The notes: generated by a model not told the origin, from the sequence alone. A DNA stretch of 64,000 nt from Ornithodoros turicata (GCF_037126465.1 NC_088201.1:227484016-227548015), one strand, 5' to 3'. Shown: positions 10,831-23,446, counted from the stretch's first letter. Made by a program: numbers and translations.

Positions 10831-12254
10831 TGACCCGATTCGGTTGGAGATTATTCTTTAAAAGATGTCCACTGAAGGTGCCAAAAGGGGTAGTACCCAC
10901 TTCAATACCGAGGCGCCGTGCTTGAGAGAAGTTTTTGGATGAAGCTCATTAGAATTTTTATTTAAATAACGACTGCCTCCCATTCATGCAGTATAGCTTG
11001 TAGGAGGTGTCGGACTGATACTTAACATAGCAACATTCTTATAAATATATGAAAATATATATAAATGCATATATAAAAACACAAAGTTCTTCGATTGGTG
11101 CACCGGTTCGTGGAACACCCGACATATTGCATTAACAATGTTTATCTTTCGCCATGAAAAGAGATGATGCCAACCGCCGCTATGGCCTATTTCTGTCAAG
11201 AAATTTTACGTGGTCATGCTTAGCCTTCATAGACATAGGTTGTTAGCGGTTGAGCCCTTTGTTTAGGAGGGGATAATGTACCAGTTGTCCCTGCGGTAAA
11301 TATGGTGATAGTTATTCAATGAAGTTATGCGGTGTTAAACTTTCTTAAATAATGTATGTGTAACGAGGATGTTACCATGCTGATGATCAGAAATATGTGG
11401 AGGCTATACTCAGATAATTCAACTTCCTTAAATGCGTGAGGTAAGGATGAACTGCCAGATTCCCCACGCAGACTGAAAAACATCGAAGTTGGTTTCGTAA
11501 ACCTTATTCTTGTCATTGAAGCTCGCGCATACCGACATTAACGTGCTGGTTGAGATAACATACAGATAATGCACAGAAAACATATTTCAGAAACTGGAAC
11601 TACGTGTGGCATTGGCGGGGCTCTCTGCCCTGGACAAGGTGAAACACAGTGCATGCAAGAAGGAAGAAATACATGATCTTAGGCTAACGGCCCTGGAGCT
11701 GCCACGTAACGATTAGTTTGGCGGAAATCCATGAGAGGCGATCCGCGAGCTATCGAGACTCATGTAGAATCATCTAATAGCGAGAGTACCATCCTTCGCT
11801 CAGCACACCACTAATCCTAGTCCACTATATCAAAAGTTTGTTTATTTGAGCGCCCTATAGCTTCACAGAGGCGTTCGCTTTGTAATAAATAAGTTTGACT
11901 AAAATCTGCGCAGTTTTGGAACGATGTATCAAGACGCATTTGTGTGCGAGAACTTGACGGCTGTAAACAAAAAACTGTTATGGCAAGCCAGGCTTCAAGC
12001 TAAGCAAAAAGTATACATGTTTATGTTGGTTCGTAATGGAAATATCTTTGTAAAGAAGGATGCTGCATCTGAAAGAGTACGCATTGAGCACTGCAATGAT
12101 CAAAGTGTACTGTAGGCTGTTGCAGCTGAATGATGCATGCCATAACTTTTTTTCTTCGTCTTCCCTTCTCGTTGTATTGCTTCACACCACCAGTGCAAGT
12201 GGCACGAATGTCTTTGTGTGAATATGCAAATGTTGCAAAGGACGCCAACCTAAG
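10831..12254. other. No gene recognised
   Basis: AT-rich. Contains short ORFs without motifs. Confidence 0.4.
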
Positions 12255-13770
12255 CGTAATACATATGAATGTGCAGAGCGTAATTAAAATTTTGATCCAA
12301 TAATGACAAATGTTTTTCCCTTTTGTTGGTCACCTAGTGTGGTTGCATTATCTGAGACTTGGTTTATATCTGAACGACAATGTTTTTTTTTTTTTTATGT
12401 TGATGGATACACGAGCACATTTGCGAATAGATTTTCAGATAGCCATGGAGGCGTTGCACTATACATTCGCAACGAAATAGCTTAAAGCGTCTGTGATAAC
12501 TTTGCACTCGACGTCCCTATGTGCGAAAACATATTCATTCAGATCCCTCCTTAGCATTTAAGGATTCTCCGCTTATTGGTGTTATTTACAAATCTCCAAT
12601 TATGAACAACAGTGTATTCTTAACAGCATTAGAGGCCTTACTCCATGAGCTTTCCTCACGGAAACTCAATATACTATTGCTCGGTTACAAACATTGATGT
12701 CCTTAGACACAGCTCAGATTCTATGCAATATCTGGAGCTAATCTCATCCAATGGATGCCAACAAGTGATAAAGTCCCCGACTCGATACATGGAAACAGGA
12801 ACTGCTTCAGCACTAGATCATATCATCACAAATATGAATGATCAGAGAGTATCTGCTGATGTCGCAGATGACGAAATGGTGTTCCTGTGTGATACAGGAA
12901 TTACTACAAAACCTCTAGGAAAACTACAGAAACGCTTAGTTGATTATAATCTGCTTGAGAAATCATTGCGGGATGTTCTGACCAATGACACTTCTGTTAG
13001 CAACAAGATTGACCAATTCATTGACGAAATTAGCAATAGCGTGGCTACCAACACTGCTGTTGTAGAATTTAGTAAACGCAATGAATTAAGGAAGACCTGT
13101 GTAACGGCATCTCTGCTGCGATGTATTACACGCAAAAATAACCTCTACAAAAAAGTACGTATGTATCCAGATATTCTGCAATTTTACGTAGACGATTTAG
13201 TACATATAACATTCAACGTTCGGCTCTTCGAGGCGCAAAAACGTCGCATTACCACGACCGCGTTACGCAAGCTCGCGGCAACACAAAGAAGGTATCGGGA
13301 AACATCAATCAGGCGTGGAATACAAGTAACCAGAAACACAACATTATGACGATTAGAGATGACGATGGAACGCTTATCTCGAACAAACTTGGTATTCCCG
13401 ATACGGTCAACAACTTCTTAACGAACATTGGAACGGGAGAGTGTGACTGTCAATCGGTTAACTTATTGAATCTTGAACGACATCCGGCTTCATTTTTTCT
13501 AGCGCCGGTAGATGAAGGCGAGATGGAATCTGTTATCGTGCAACTAAATAATACGGCTGCAGTGGGTCATGATGGTATTTCAGTAAACATCGTTAAAAAT
13601 TTCACCACCTGTCAGCAGGTCCTCTTGCCCACCTAATCAACCTTGTCTTTTCCGAGGGTTGCTTTCCGGATAAACTTAAGATTGCAAAGGTTATACCTGT
13701 CTACAAAAAAAGCTGATCCTCTTTCATTTCCAATTGCCGTCCTATATCCATACTCTGTTTTTAGTAAAGT

Positions 13771-13781
13771 ACTTGAGAGGG
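13771..13781. repeat. 11-bp SINE target duplication, left copy
   Basis: ACTTGAGAGGG, identical to 14089-14099 on the far side of the SINE. Confidence 0.85.
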
Positions 13782-14088
13782 GACCAGCGGCATGGCCGAG
13801 CGGGCTAAGGCGTCCGCTCGTTGGTGGTAACCAAGGTCGTGCTGTAGACTGGGAGGTGGTGGGTTCGAATCCTACAGCCGGCTGTGCTGTTTGAGGTTTT
13901 CCCTGGGTTTTCCGAAGACTTTCCAGACGAATGTCGGCACAGTTCCCCCTGAAGTCGGCCCAGGACTAACACTAATCCCCCTGTCTCCCACTCCTTCCTG
14001 CTGTCCTTTCTCTCTCTCTCCACGTCTGTACGCCGCTCATAGCCATAGTTGCTTCGCGGCGCTAACACGCAATGAAAAAAACAAACAA
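13782..14088 (+). mobile_element. Full-length tRNA-derived SINE (tick Ruka-like)
   Basis: The 5' end looks like a tRNA: A box TGGCCGAGCGGG at 13793-13804 and B box GGTTCGAATCC at 13862-13872, which together form an internal RNA polymerase III promoter. A non-tRNA body follows (CCGGCTGTGCTG, CCTGGGTTTTCC, a CT-rich run, GCTTCGCGGCGCTAA), and the element ends in an A-rich tail ACAAACAA. It is flanked by an 11-bp perfect duplication and sits inside LINE RT sequence. It moves by borrowing LINE machinery. Fragments of the same family lie at 28130-28330, 39935-40200 and 60290-60540. The Ruka name is from memory. Confidence 0.85.
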
Positions 14089-14099
14089 ACTTGAGAGGG
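14089..14099. repeat. 11-bp SINE target duplication, right copy
   Basis: ACTTGAGAGGG, identical to 13771-13781. Confidence 0.85.
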
Positions 14100-15440
14100 T
14101 AATATTGACTAGGTTAGAATTTTTCTTTTTATTGATCACAAGCTCCTGTCGTCTTCTCAATACGGTTTCACTAAGGGCAAGTCAACTGAGCTTGCTCTGG
14201 TGGATATTATGGAAAGAATCACAACTAATATTATTAATAAATTGTTGACTTTGGGTTTATTTATCGATCTCTCGAAGGCTTTCGATGTTGTGGACCACGC
14301 AATATTAATTAGGAATCTTGAATACTATGGCATTCGGGGTACGGCGCTTGATCTCCTCCCTAGTTATTTGACAGGAAGGAAACAATATGTATCACTAGGC
14401 CAGTATACCTCATCCATGCAATACACGTCTCGTGGTGTGTCACGTTGGGTCAATTCTTGGTCCCTTCCTCCTTTTAGTCTATGTTAACGACCTACCTAAA
14501 TTTTTGTCTACCACTACCGCGCTTTATGCAGATGACATGAATATATGTTAGTTGAAAGTAGTTCCCTTTGTGACTTATATGACAAGGCTACGTCTGTGGT
14601 CAGTAAGCTCAGCTTATGGTTATCTCTGAACGGGCTAAAACCCAACGTTGACAAATCATGTTATATGATTTTTCGTCCAAAACAAAAATCTATTGACTGT
14701 GGTAGCTGTAAATTATTATTTAGGGGTATGCGGCTACCGCGGGTTGGCAACACGAAATTTCTTGGCGTATACGTAGATTATCATTTACCTTTGTAAATTC
14801 ACATCAAACATGTGAGAAAGAGATGGTTAAGAAAGGGTTATATGCCATATGTCGTTTAAACTATCTCCTTCCTCTGAAGGTGCTCTGAGAAGTCTACTAC
14901 GCGTTGTTCCACAGTCATCTCTCTTACGCCTTGAAGGTTTATGGTATCAGTTATGACGCTTGCCTCCATGACTTGTATGTGTTACAGAAACGTGCACTGC
15001 GCATTACGCTACACATATCATTTGGAGAATCGGCTTCATTTGCTTTTACTCTCTTGCGCGTTAGATCGTTGTCTGAACTTGTTAAATATAAATACCTTAT
15101 ATTGTTTTATATTGTCTTGAACCGTCCATGGTATGGTTTACTCATGCTTGGTTTCCCTACGGTATGTTTTTATTTTCTTATTTTTCTGGGAAGCTTTGGA
15201 ATTGTTCACCCTATGACGTCCGTGACTCCCCATCGATTTATGTGTTTCGAAATAACATTATTTCACATCTAGAGTGAATTTCCCCAGTAAACCACTAATA
15301 TCCAGGAGACTTACCAGATTGGTCGCAAACATCGTGGATTTCACACAGGTCCTGCAGACGTTTACTGGATGTCCAAAAAATTCACGTCCCATTCGCCAAT
15401 CGTACAACCCTTACAAAAATAACCTAATAATACCTTCCTA

Positions 15441-16099
15441 TCGCCAATCAATGTACTTCCTGTGTACCCTGTGGACTTGTAGACTCATCCTTTTTGTGAC
15501 CCAGGTATACAGACATTGTGTGTATCCCCTATATCCCTGCTGTGGGCTTTTTGATGGCGAAGTGGTTGTGCACTTTCTGTGTCCTATCTGCACACTTACT
15601 GCAGGCTGTATGTAGCCTTTCTGCATACTTCATATAACTGCATATATTATGTGCAGGCATGTTGCTTTGATGCCAAACGAAGCACATCTTTGTTTTCCTG
15701 AAATGTGACCAGAGTTGATTGATCTGAATCAGACTGACTTAAATCACTGATTTTAATGACGATCCAGACGATCCAGTTTTAATCGTGATTTAGATCACTT
15801 CTCGCAAGTTATTTTAACACAAAAACGCTTTCACTGGACTCAAGTCTGGTGATGCCGGCATGAGCTGTTGCACAAACAAGGCGCTTAACCTGAATGTTAT
15901 AGAGACGTGCCTTTTGACGTTTAAACCTTTCTCTTATGTTGTTAACTCGAACTGCAAATGGCCGCTGAGGATAAACATGCTTCAACGTCCATAGATGATT
16001 GTTGAGCAACTATGTTGTTTAAGAGCTGGTGGAGGTCCGTCAGAGGTCCGTCAGTGGCGTACACAGAAAAAAAAGAGGCTTGAGCCTCGAAACCCTACA
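15441..16099. other. No gene recognised
   Basis: Sequence beyond the LINE; no motif, repeat end or ORF of note. Confidence 0.4.
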
Positions 16100-16720
16100 C
16101 TCTCACAAAGAAACCGGATAGTAAGAGTAGAAGAAGCCTTGTTGTGCTTGATCCTCCAGAGTCCCCGACGATGTTGACGCTCGTCCGAGTTGGTCGTCCC
16201 TTTCGTCGTTCCCGGGTCCGGATATGTTGTTCCTGCTGCCTGTCACTGACTGGAGTCCAGACTAGGTTGCCGTGATATGCGAGGGTTTATTTACAAGTTA
16301 TCATACACACTGTTATTTACATGTTGATCAAAACTCGGCTGGGGAAAAATGGAGATGTGGACTGGTAGAGTCCCCGCTGCCCGAGTCTCCTTCTCTCTTG
16401 CTGCCGTATCCTTATAAAGGCCGCGCCCAACGTCGCGGTTCCTTTACTGGGTTGAACAATACCGTTGTTGTGACTCGAGCGTCCTTGGGTGAAGTGGGAT
16501 TAGCGCTCGGCCGCGGGCGGACGGGGAATGTCCCGATTGTCTGTCCGCTACGGCGTGCAAACCGTGACTGATTGCACGGCGAGACCCGTAGCTTTGGCAG
16601 CGCTAAACCATGGCGCCGTCGTCGTCTAGACTTTGCACTGGGGTTCCTTGTTTTTCCCCCGGGTCACGTTTCCCTCGTGTTTCCCCTCCGTTCAGTAACC
16701 CTTTTCCGAGGATGCACTCA
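16100..16720 (-). other. LTR-like or promoter-like block, uncertain
   Basis: On the minus strand a GC-rich stretch with TTTATAAGG near 16410-16420 is followed about 130 bp later by AATAAA near 16285-16295. The order TATA box, short leader, poly(A) signal is that of a compact LTR. I see no clear TG...CA ends, primer-binding site or retrotransposon genes, so a solo-LTR remnant is only one possibility; a host promoter is another. Confidence 0.25.
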
Positions 16721-18212
16721 GAAATGTCCTTGCAGAGTCGGCCGCGTCATTCGGCCATTAGCTACGACCTTCACAGTAAGGGTCAAAAATGGTCAAAATT
16801 TTTACCCATATTCTGAGGGTCAACACTTTACGCATAAAAGTATGACGGATAGTAAGCGTAAAAAGTCGTCAAATGTTTCCCCTATTTTAAGCTGTGTTCG
16901 ATGCCGGTTATTCTATGGGCTGCTTGGCTACCCTTGTGATACCGCTTACTGCACCTAAAAATACCACATAGGATGCGTCAAACCTGAGCACCGTAGACGT
17001 CACGTGACCTCTCGGTCCTTGTACATGCAACGGCTGCAATTCTGAAATGACCCGCAATGCGGTTTTCGGGCGACTGTTCTGGAAAAGGGTATGTGGTTCC
17101 CGATTGCCAAAAGCATCAGAAAGAAGTTTCCAGATGAGTAGACGGAAAATCGAATTGCCTGTCAATTTTGCATTGCAGCTATTGCCTGCCCAAGGGACGC
17201 TGACATCACGCGGCACCTAAGGTTCCCAGATATGATGCGTACTGTGCGGCATTCCTGCGGTACAATTCTCTGTGCAAAGACGACATACCATGCGAAATTG
17301 TTCCATAGGAAAAAAATAACAGATGCTACAAGAGGATTTCGATGATACGAATCTCACAGGGCATGAAAAAACAATTCGCATCATCCGAGACTCGTCAGCA
17401 GTACCACAAAGGTGCACGAAGCATGTATAAGGACGGATGCCCGTTCACTTTTATATGCTATCGCTTAAACGATATCCATGGTATAGGCATAGTTTGTTGC
17501 TCATCCAAGAGAATTGGCAATTGACAGTAGGCCACAATAGCTAGGCCCACTGCACTACAAAATCGTATGACACAGACACAGCGCATCCATCACGTGAATA
17601 ACAGATATAAAAGGCACGTTCTTGCGCAATGCGAGCAATATACAAGAGTTCTCACAACAGTCAAAAGAAAAATAAGAGGCACGAGTGCATCACTTGAACC
17701 GGGTTCATTGTCTCACTATAGCTCGAGTACGCTATCTCATTTAAATCAGAACGTCTGAATACACGGAAGTGTTTCCCACAGCGTTAGTAGCACGCATCTA
17801 AACCGTAATGCAGCAAAAATTCGCCAAATAATTCCACTTTATTGCAGGAAAGAGCATGCATATGTTCATAGAATATTACACGTATGGCCTGAAAATGATG
17901 TGGCATAAGGAGCACTAACCAAACATTAAAAAAATGGGAATTCAGCGTACTAGCCATAAACCAACAGATGACAGCACCTGCAATATTTTAGAGAATTATG
18001 AAATGACATTTGTGCATCTTCACAACACTTCAACACAACAAAATATAAATTGTAGACTAGCTATATGGGCTAGTAATTGGATTAAATTACGTTTATAATG
18101 GAAAAACATTAAATGAGCGTTATATCACAGGATGAAGCATCGAGTTACACAGAATATCAGACATATACAAAAAGAAATCTATAGCAGACAGGTCATAAAC
18201 TAATTATATATA
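16721..18212. other. No gene recognised
   Basis: Unassigned. 16770-16880 and 20440-20640 both contain GACGGATAGTAAGCGTAA-like wording and may be copies of one unnamed repeat. Confidence 0.3.
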
Positions 18213-19410
18213 GGGCGATTCCACGCCGGATCAGGCACGGTGGTCCGGTCGACCTCCTCAATTTTTTTTTCTTTCAAACATATGTTAAAGCCTTGTCCCT
18301 AGCAGGCATATTGGCGCTGAAAGTAGTTCAAAATAATTGGTGGTTATTTTTTAATGAATTATCATCCAGATGTGAGCTTCATACGCAGCTTGACACCTCG
18401 CATCTTCATAACCATTTGAAATATTCAGCTTATTCCTTTTTCTTTCTTTCTTTTTTTCACGTATTGTCTGGGGTGGTTAGCATTGCATCCTAATTTGTGA
18501 AGATCCTAAAATTTGCCTTCCAGGAGACGAAAAATCGCAAATTTGCCTCATTTGTAAAATATGGTACGTTTTGGGAACCTCACAACTCGTCCCCCAGTTG
18601 TGATACCCGAAACTAATCTACATCATTGTCATCGTCTTGTTCCTGTTTCGATGCATCGAAGGATCATGTATCAACCTGCCCATCTAGTAACGAACGTATT
18701 CAATATGTTCATCCTATAGCAACTGTTCCTTAAAGATGACACCCAAACATTTGATGCATTTTACAATATCAACAGGGCTATTAAGATATACTATCTCTTT
18801 ATTTAGACTAACACTCCTGTTTTTGGTCGAAACATTATTGCTTCAGTTTTACTACTATTAACGCGTGAAGAGTTTAAATTAACCAATTTTCTCAAGTTGC
18901 AAAGCATCTCGTTAGCACTAGTGGCTATTACATCAATATCAGAGCCACTGGAAAACACGCTTGCATCGTCCGTTTACGAAATAAATTCACAACTGACATC
19001 AATGTTAATTATGTCATTTAGATATCGGGTATCAGATCCGGGTATCTCAACAAGGAGCCGAGTTGCGTGATTCCCAAAACGTACCATATTTTACAAATGA
19101 GGCAAATTTGCGATTTTTTGATCTCCTCAAAGGCAAACCTTAGGATCTTCACAACTTCCGATGCAATGCTACCCACCCCAGACAATATGTAAAAAACAAA
19201 TGTGTCAAATAGTTATGAAGATACGTGGCGTCAAACTGCGTAGGAGACGCAATGGTCGAAATGTCCACATCAGAATGATAATTCATTAAAATAGAACCGC
19301 CGATTATTTTCAGCTACTTCAGCGCCAATATGCCTCCTAAGGACGAGGTTTTAATATATGTTTGGAAGAAAAAAATTCACCACCGTGCATGATCCGGCGT
19401 GAAATCACCG
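18213..19410. mobile_element. Fold-back element with about 370-bp inverted arms
   Basis: The left arm starts GGGCGATTCCACGCCGGATC at 18213 and runs to about 18600. The right arm (about 19045-19410) is its inverted, diverged copy ending GATCCGGCGTGAAATCACC. The arms share long blocks, such as the region around AAATCGCAAATTTGCCTCAT. The roughly 440-bp core is unrelated and holds a LINE fragment. TATA lies just outside both ends and could be a target duplication, but the flanks are AT-rich. No transposase is visible, so it would be non-autonomous. Confidence 0.65.
18697..18970 (-). pseudogene. LINE reverse transcriptase fragment in the fold-back core
   Basis: Reading down from 18968 gives DASVFSSGSDIDVIATSANE, then VNSSKTEAIMFRPKT, and after a shift IKCLGVIFKEQLL and DEHIEY. 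These are the blocks just after the catalytic Y/FxDD of Jockey/CR1-type RTs. The two Asp codons themselves are damaged by a shift at about 18970. It lies wholly between the inverted arms. Confidence 0.65.
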
Positions 19411-20650
19411 TATAATAACTGAAGTATAGAGTTGAGTGTATCGCAGACGTTGCGTTTATTGAGCAATGCATCATTAGTCATGAAGCAGTCACAACTTGCA
19501 AGTCATCTTTACAGGTGAGTTGTACTGGTTGTACATGCGTGTGGGAGTATTGGTATTGGTGGGAGTCTTGTGTATTTCTTCCCAGAATGCGTCGCACAGT
19601 AGAAATTTTAGGAGCACCACCTAATGCAGCTGAGGGTGCATGCGTGGTATTATGCATGCGTGGTAGTTATACTACGACTGGAAACACTCTAGTCCTTTAA
19701 GATAACAGTTAACGGAATAATGTTAAACGCGTAACTCATTTCAGCTGTCTAAGAAGTGGCGTTCCACACGTGTTTTGCAGCACCACCACCACAACCACCA
19801 CCTGCACCACGTTATCAAAAATCGTGAGCGTCAGAAAATCGATTTGCTTCACGTCAACACATCATGCTGCGGTATAATCTGCAATAATCATCCGAACTCC
19901 TATTACAAGAACGGATTGAGGAATCGTTAACACACATGCTTCAACGGGGAGAAACGTACATCCGAGAAAAACGAGAACGAACAGAGTCTCACCTGGTGGA
20001 CAATGGGCGTACGCATTTGAATTTGTAGCGTGGAGAAAGCTTGGAGAATCACAACTGTTCAAGCAGCGTCGTCCGCGTGCCTTGCCCACATATCGTGCGA
20101 CGTTGTCTCGTTCGATGCCATCTATTCCTGTGATATGTTTGACACAAGTGAAATATGAAATTAAAAAAAAAAAAAACTACAGACACCCAGCGCAAAATGT
20201 GACAACTTACATTTGCTAGACCGTGCATGATGAGAGACTGTGAGACGCCAGAAGCCAGAGTGACCGTTAACGAAGCGAAAGAAAATACGCTTTGCACACG
20301 GAACCATGCACGTGTTCTCAGAAGGCAGGGCCCGTATAACAATTGAAAAACAATAAGCGTCAATATAGGCGTAAAGAGCTAATACTCGAACGCAGATCCT
20401 CAGTTTATCCGTCAAGACGAAATCGTATGCGTCAGGATATAAGAGTAAATCATGTCATCCGTCCCATTTACGCATGAAACTCCGCCCGTTACGCTCACAG
20501 CGAGCGCGTTTACGTGTAAAACAGGGTTTGGCGGATACGGCATCTGCGATTTTGTCGAACTATACGCTTAGTAAGGATAAGATTGGACGTAAGCGTAAAT
20601 TTATCCGTTTCGTTTCTGAGAGTGTACGTCATCTAGTAGTGACCTATTGT
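19411..20650. other. No gene recognised
   Basis: Contains an A-run at 20161-20176 and, at 20440-20640, wording shared with 16770-16880. No supported ORF. Confidence 0.35.
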
Positions 20651-21188
20651 TCAACATGCTTCCAATTGTGTCCTTGATAGACACATACTGGAGTGATCTT
20701 TCTTTCTTGTTTTTATCTCTACCAAGCCGGATTTGCTTCGGAGCAACATAAGCAAAGTGATCTCGAAAGCACTGTCTTCTTCTGTACTCTGTGTGAAATA
20801 CGGTAGAATTAGATATACTGCATCCTGAAGCGTCAAATCTCTGATGAGGCTCTCAACTTTTTCTGTCCCTAGCTGTGGTTCCAGTTCTTTTCGCACTAAT
20901 TGATGTATGTTTTGTTTACATAAGTTACTCAGATGTTTCATATTCTGTACAATGCTTTGGATGGTGGACGTTGGAACCAGGTGCTTTGCTTCAAGTTGAA
21001 GATAAAACAACCCTAGGTCGTACTCAATAAGTTCCCCTAACTCACTTCAAGATAGTTCAAGCCTTGGTGTTTGGCTGGTGGACGCAACAGAGAGTGACGC
21101 ACCTGACTCAGACACGTTCATAGAATCTTCTAACTGGACTTCTGGTTCGTCATTAACTGGGGTGTTCTCTAAACTAAGCCAGGCCTCC
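20651..21188 (-). pseudogene. Central part of a zinc-finger transposon-type ORF
   Basis: A frame runs from about 21175 down to 20651 with one in-frame stop near 21047. It begins ENTPVNDEPEVQLEDS, passes a serine-rich linker, and reaches FYLQLEAKHLVPTSTIQSIV and later LILPYF. From memory this F-Y-L-x-L-x-A-K-x-x-V-P-x-S-T-I-Q block occurs in a large family of multicopy, zinc-finger-led ORFs in ticks and cnidarians, probably transposon-borne. It pairs with the zinc finger at 22049-22276, with unrelated sequence between. The C-terminal part is absent. Confidence 0.5.
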
Positions 21189-22048
21189 ACAGCTCCCCGC
21201 ATTTGCGGCAGTAGAAAAATAAAATCACTTCACTGTCACGTGGTATTACATCGTCAGGCATAATGACGGATGCCCATTGGCCGAAGGAGGATGCGCGCTC
21301 CGGGATTGGTTGATAGAGTTTCGAAATATCTGACAGCTCACTTTTCGCGGGCAGTCGGCCAGGCGGACAGCTCCAAGCAAGGTCGCTGCGTCTCCACGGC
21401 TCGCCGATGTCGGTTGACCACAACGACCTAAGAGAAGTGTATGCGCGGGTTTGTTCGTGAGTTATAGTGACTCTGGCCACGTACTGATCTCCGATAAAGT
21501 GTCAACCTACGGACATTCTTGTCGGGTCGGAACTGGAATGCTTGGTGAGCTGACGCCTGAGGAACACTTTCGAGCGCAGCCGCATTTTCAAATACAGTTA
21601 CTAAGAAGAGAGTGTTCGTAACGACAAAAGTATTTCCCGTGACTGTGTGACCTACGGTGCATCGCCAGAATGAGAAGACGATGCTAATCTGTGAAACGCA
21701 CGCATTCGTGGACTTCGCAAGCCTCCAGAAGTAGACTGTGTGTGTGCTGTGCAAGTTCGAACTTGGTTTGGTAGCTGTCTATTCAAGGAACGAAACGTCC
21801 TGTACGCACGGTGAATATATGAGTCAAACATTTGAGTCTATATGTTGCATCAATAAATATGTATTTAGCCTATCAAAAATGTCGTAGTTACTGTATTTTG
21901 GAATAACGGGCGCCAGGTATGAAAACCAGTAGAAGTCAATGGCAGCCAGGGCCGGCCGAAAGCCGAGCCAAACGGAGAGGTTGCTGATTGGTTGACTGCT
22001 AGGCATCACGACGCATTTTCATTGGTCGTATGTCCAGTGTTGCCTGAA
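21189..22048. other. Possible insertion splitting the zinc-finger ORF
   Basis: The two halves of the ORF are about 860 bp apart. Near each junction there is an inverted CCACAGCTCCCC (21186-21197 and about 22074-22085), but no target duplication is clear. No coding motif lies inside. Confidence 0.3.
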
Positions 22049-22276
22049 TTATCTCAAACTATGGGCTCTATGGGGAGCTGTGGGCGCCTGACTAAGCGTC
22101 GCTTCTGACCTGGTACGGCTTGGGCTCGACTTTCCGTGCGTTCGAGACAAGTGCGATGCAAAGCTTGATTTCACAGAAAACGTATTCTGACAGCCATCAT
22201 AAGGACAAATTACCGCTTCTCCGTCATTTATGTGTTCCTTTAGCTGTTTCGCACTATGCATCAGAGAGTGAGACAC
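22049..22276 (-). pseudogene. N-terminal C2H2 zinc finger of the same ORF
   Basis: The 75-codon ORF contains one classical C2H2 finger: CPYDGCQNTFSVKSSFASHL then SRTH (C-x4-C-x12-H-x4-H), preceded by KEHINDGEAVI. Single fingers of this wording lead the FYLxLxAK-type ORFs, which fits the matching strand and order with 20651-21188. It probably binds DNA or protein in the parent element; no function can be inferred for this broken copy. Confidence 0.55.
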
Positions 22277-22744
22277 CAGGTATGTTCAAGCTGAAAGCGG
22301 CATTTCGGAAGTATATTTTTCTCCCGATATCGACAACAAGAATGCAACAGTGTGTTTGAAACGTCGGCAATAGAATGTCGTATATAAGTATTTTTTACGA
22401 GTATAGGTGGAGTTGACGTCGGCAAGCTTCTCTCCGTCGTTTTCATTCTTGTAACATGTCAATTACACCTAACTTATTGTCTGCGTCCTTTCATTGAATT
22501 TTGTGCGTACTATTTGCATCTTCATCCAGCCCACTGACATGGTGACGACGCGTCGCAGTATTTTGTCAGACTGCGTCAGTTTTTATGGCATCAGCTACCC
22601 TATTATCTGGTGGTTTCGCCATTCCGCCCTCTTTATATTTAGCCTATGTCGACTCTCATACCGCTTAACTCAGAAGTTGTTTCAAAATCATCATCTTAGT
22701 TTTTAAATATACTTCATCGACGATGGTTCATACTCTAGTACATT

Positions 22745-22978
22745 ACAGATTCAACACTCCTCATATGACGTCCAACAAACTCCCCAAAGCAGTCACCGAA
22801 CACTTTAACGTTCCTGGTCACAATTTTGACAACATTAAACTATAAATTCTAGAAACCGGGTCTAGATCCACACGTGACAGACGTGATAGGGAGTCTTATC
22901 TCATATACAAGTTTAACGCTCTTCACCCGTCCGGTATCAACAAATCACAAGGCACCCTAGAAACACTTCGCAAATAAA
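22745..22978 (+). pseudogene. Penelope-like GIY-YIG C-terminus
   Basis: An open frame with one internal stop encodes KLPKAVTEHFNVPGHNFDNI, then ILETGSRSTRDRRDRESYLI and YKFNALHPSGIN, ending TLETLRK and a stop at 22976-22978. The H-F-N-x-x-G-H and RRxRESYLIxKFxxLxPxGIN blocks are the conserved tail of PLE endonucleases. The reverse transcriptase and GIY core are missing upstream. It is followed by a 3' UTR with a (TA)n tract near 23080 and a hammerhead-like motif at 23404-23446. Confidence 0.8.
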
Positions 22979-23403
22979 ATATGCTTTTCCCTTCTACCTC
23001 CATTATCATCTGTTATATTCTGCATGACCACTGCTTTCTGCTCTCTTTATTGCGTGCCACAACTTTGTATTACAAATATATATATATAAAAAAACCTTTG
23101 CTCGTTCTGGAATTTTCCCCACGTTACCACTAACCTCCTGATCTTTCGCTATGCTTGCCAATTCTTCCCTGTTGTCCCGTTTCGTCCACGTGTTCGTGAA
23201 GCTTCCATTTTTCTGTAACCAGTCTGTAGCCTAGATCACTACGTTCACATAATCCCCTCCACACTCTAACAAAGCAGCCATTCACTCCGGCCGTGGAAGC
23301 CCGTACGGACCCTTTCTTCCCTCCGGGCTGTTGACCCACAATTCGCATGAACCTTTAAACACGTCACACCTAACCCTTTAAATACCATGCCAATGATGAG
23401 GAC

Positions 23404-23446
23404 GGTGCCCAGAAGAAGAACAGTCTTTGTTCGAAATATCGGCGGC
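23404..23446 (+). ncRNA. Degraded PLE hammerhead ribozyme motif
   Basis: Core box CAGAAGA (consensus CUGANGA, U4 changed) at 23410-23416. Stem II is GAACA/TGTTC with loop GTCTT. GAAA is at 23433-23436, followed by stem III ATAT, then C17, with a 4-bp stem I (GCC side 23407-23409, GGC side 23441-23443, plus a wobble). The order and spacing are those of a type-I hammerhead with a very short stem III, as known in PLEs. The U4 change probably kills cleavage. Confidence 0.55.

Larger units (their letters stand above)
12255..15440 (+). pseudogene. Jockey/CR1-like LINE, decayed, split by a SINE
   Basis: Endonuclease traces come first: VVALSETW near 12338, GGVALYIRNE near 12450, and the S-x-L-D-H-I-I block near 12820. 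The connector to the reverse transcriptase is open from 12645 to 13349 (234 codons). RT blocks follow: VIPVY and SNCRPISILSVFSKVLER before the SINE; then FIDLSKAFDVVDHAIL (14257 on), a frameshifted copy of the GVPQGS-type block near 14440, YADD near 14527, and KFLGVYVDYHLPL near 14755. The C-terminal QKRALRIT block is near 14990. Several stops and shifts make it dead. The 5' end is uncertain and the 3' end approximate. Confidence 0.75.
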
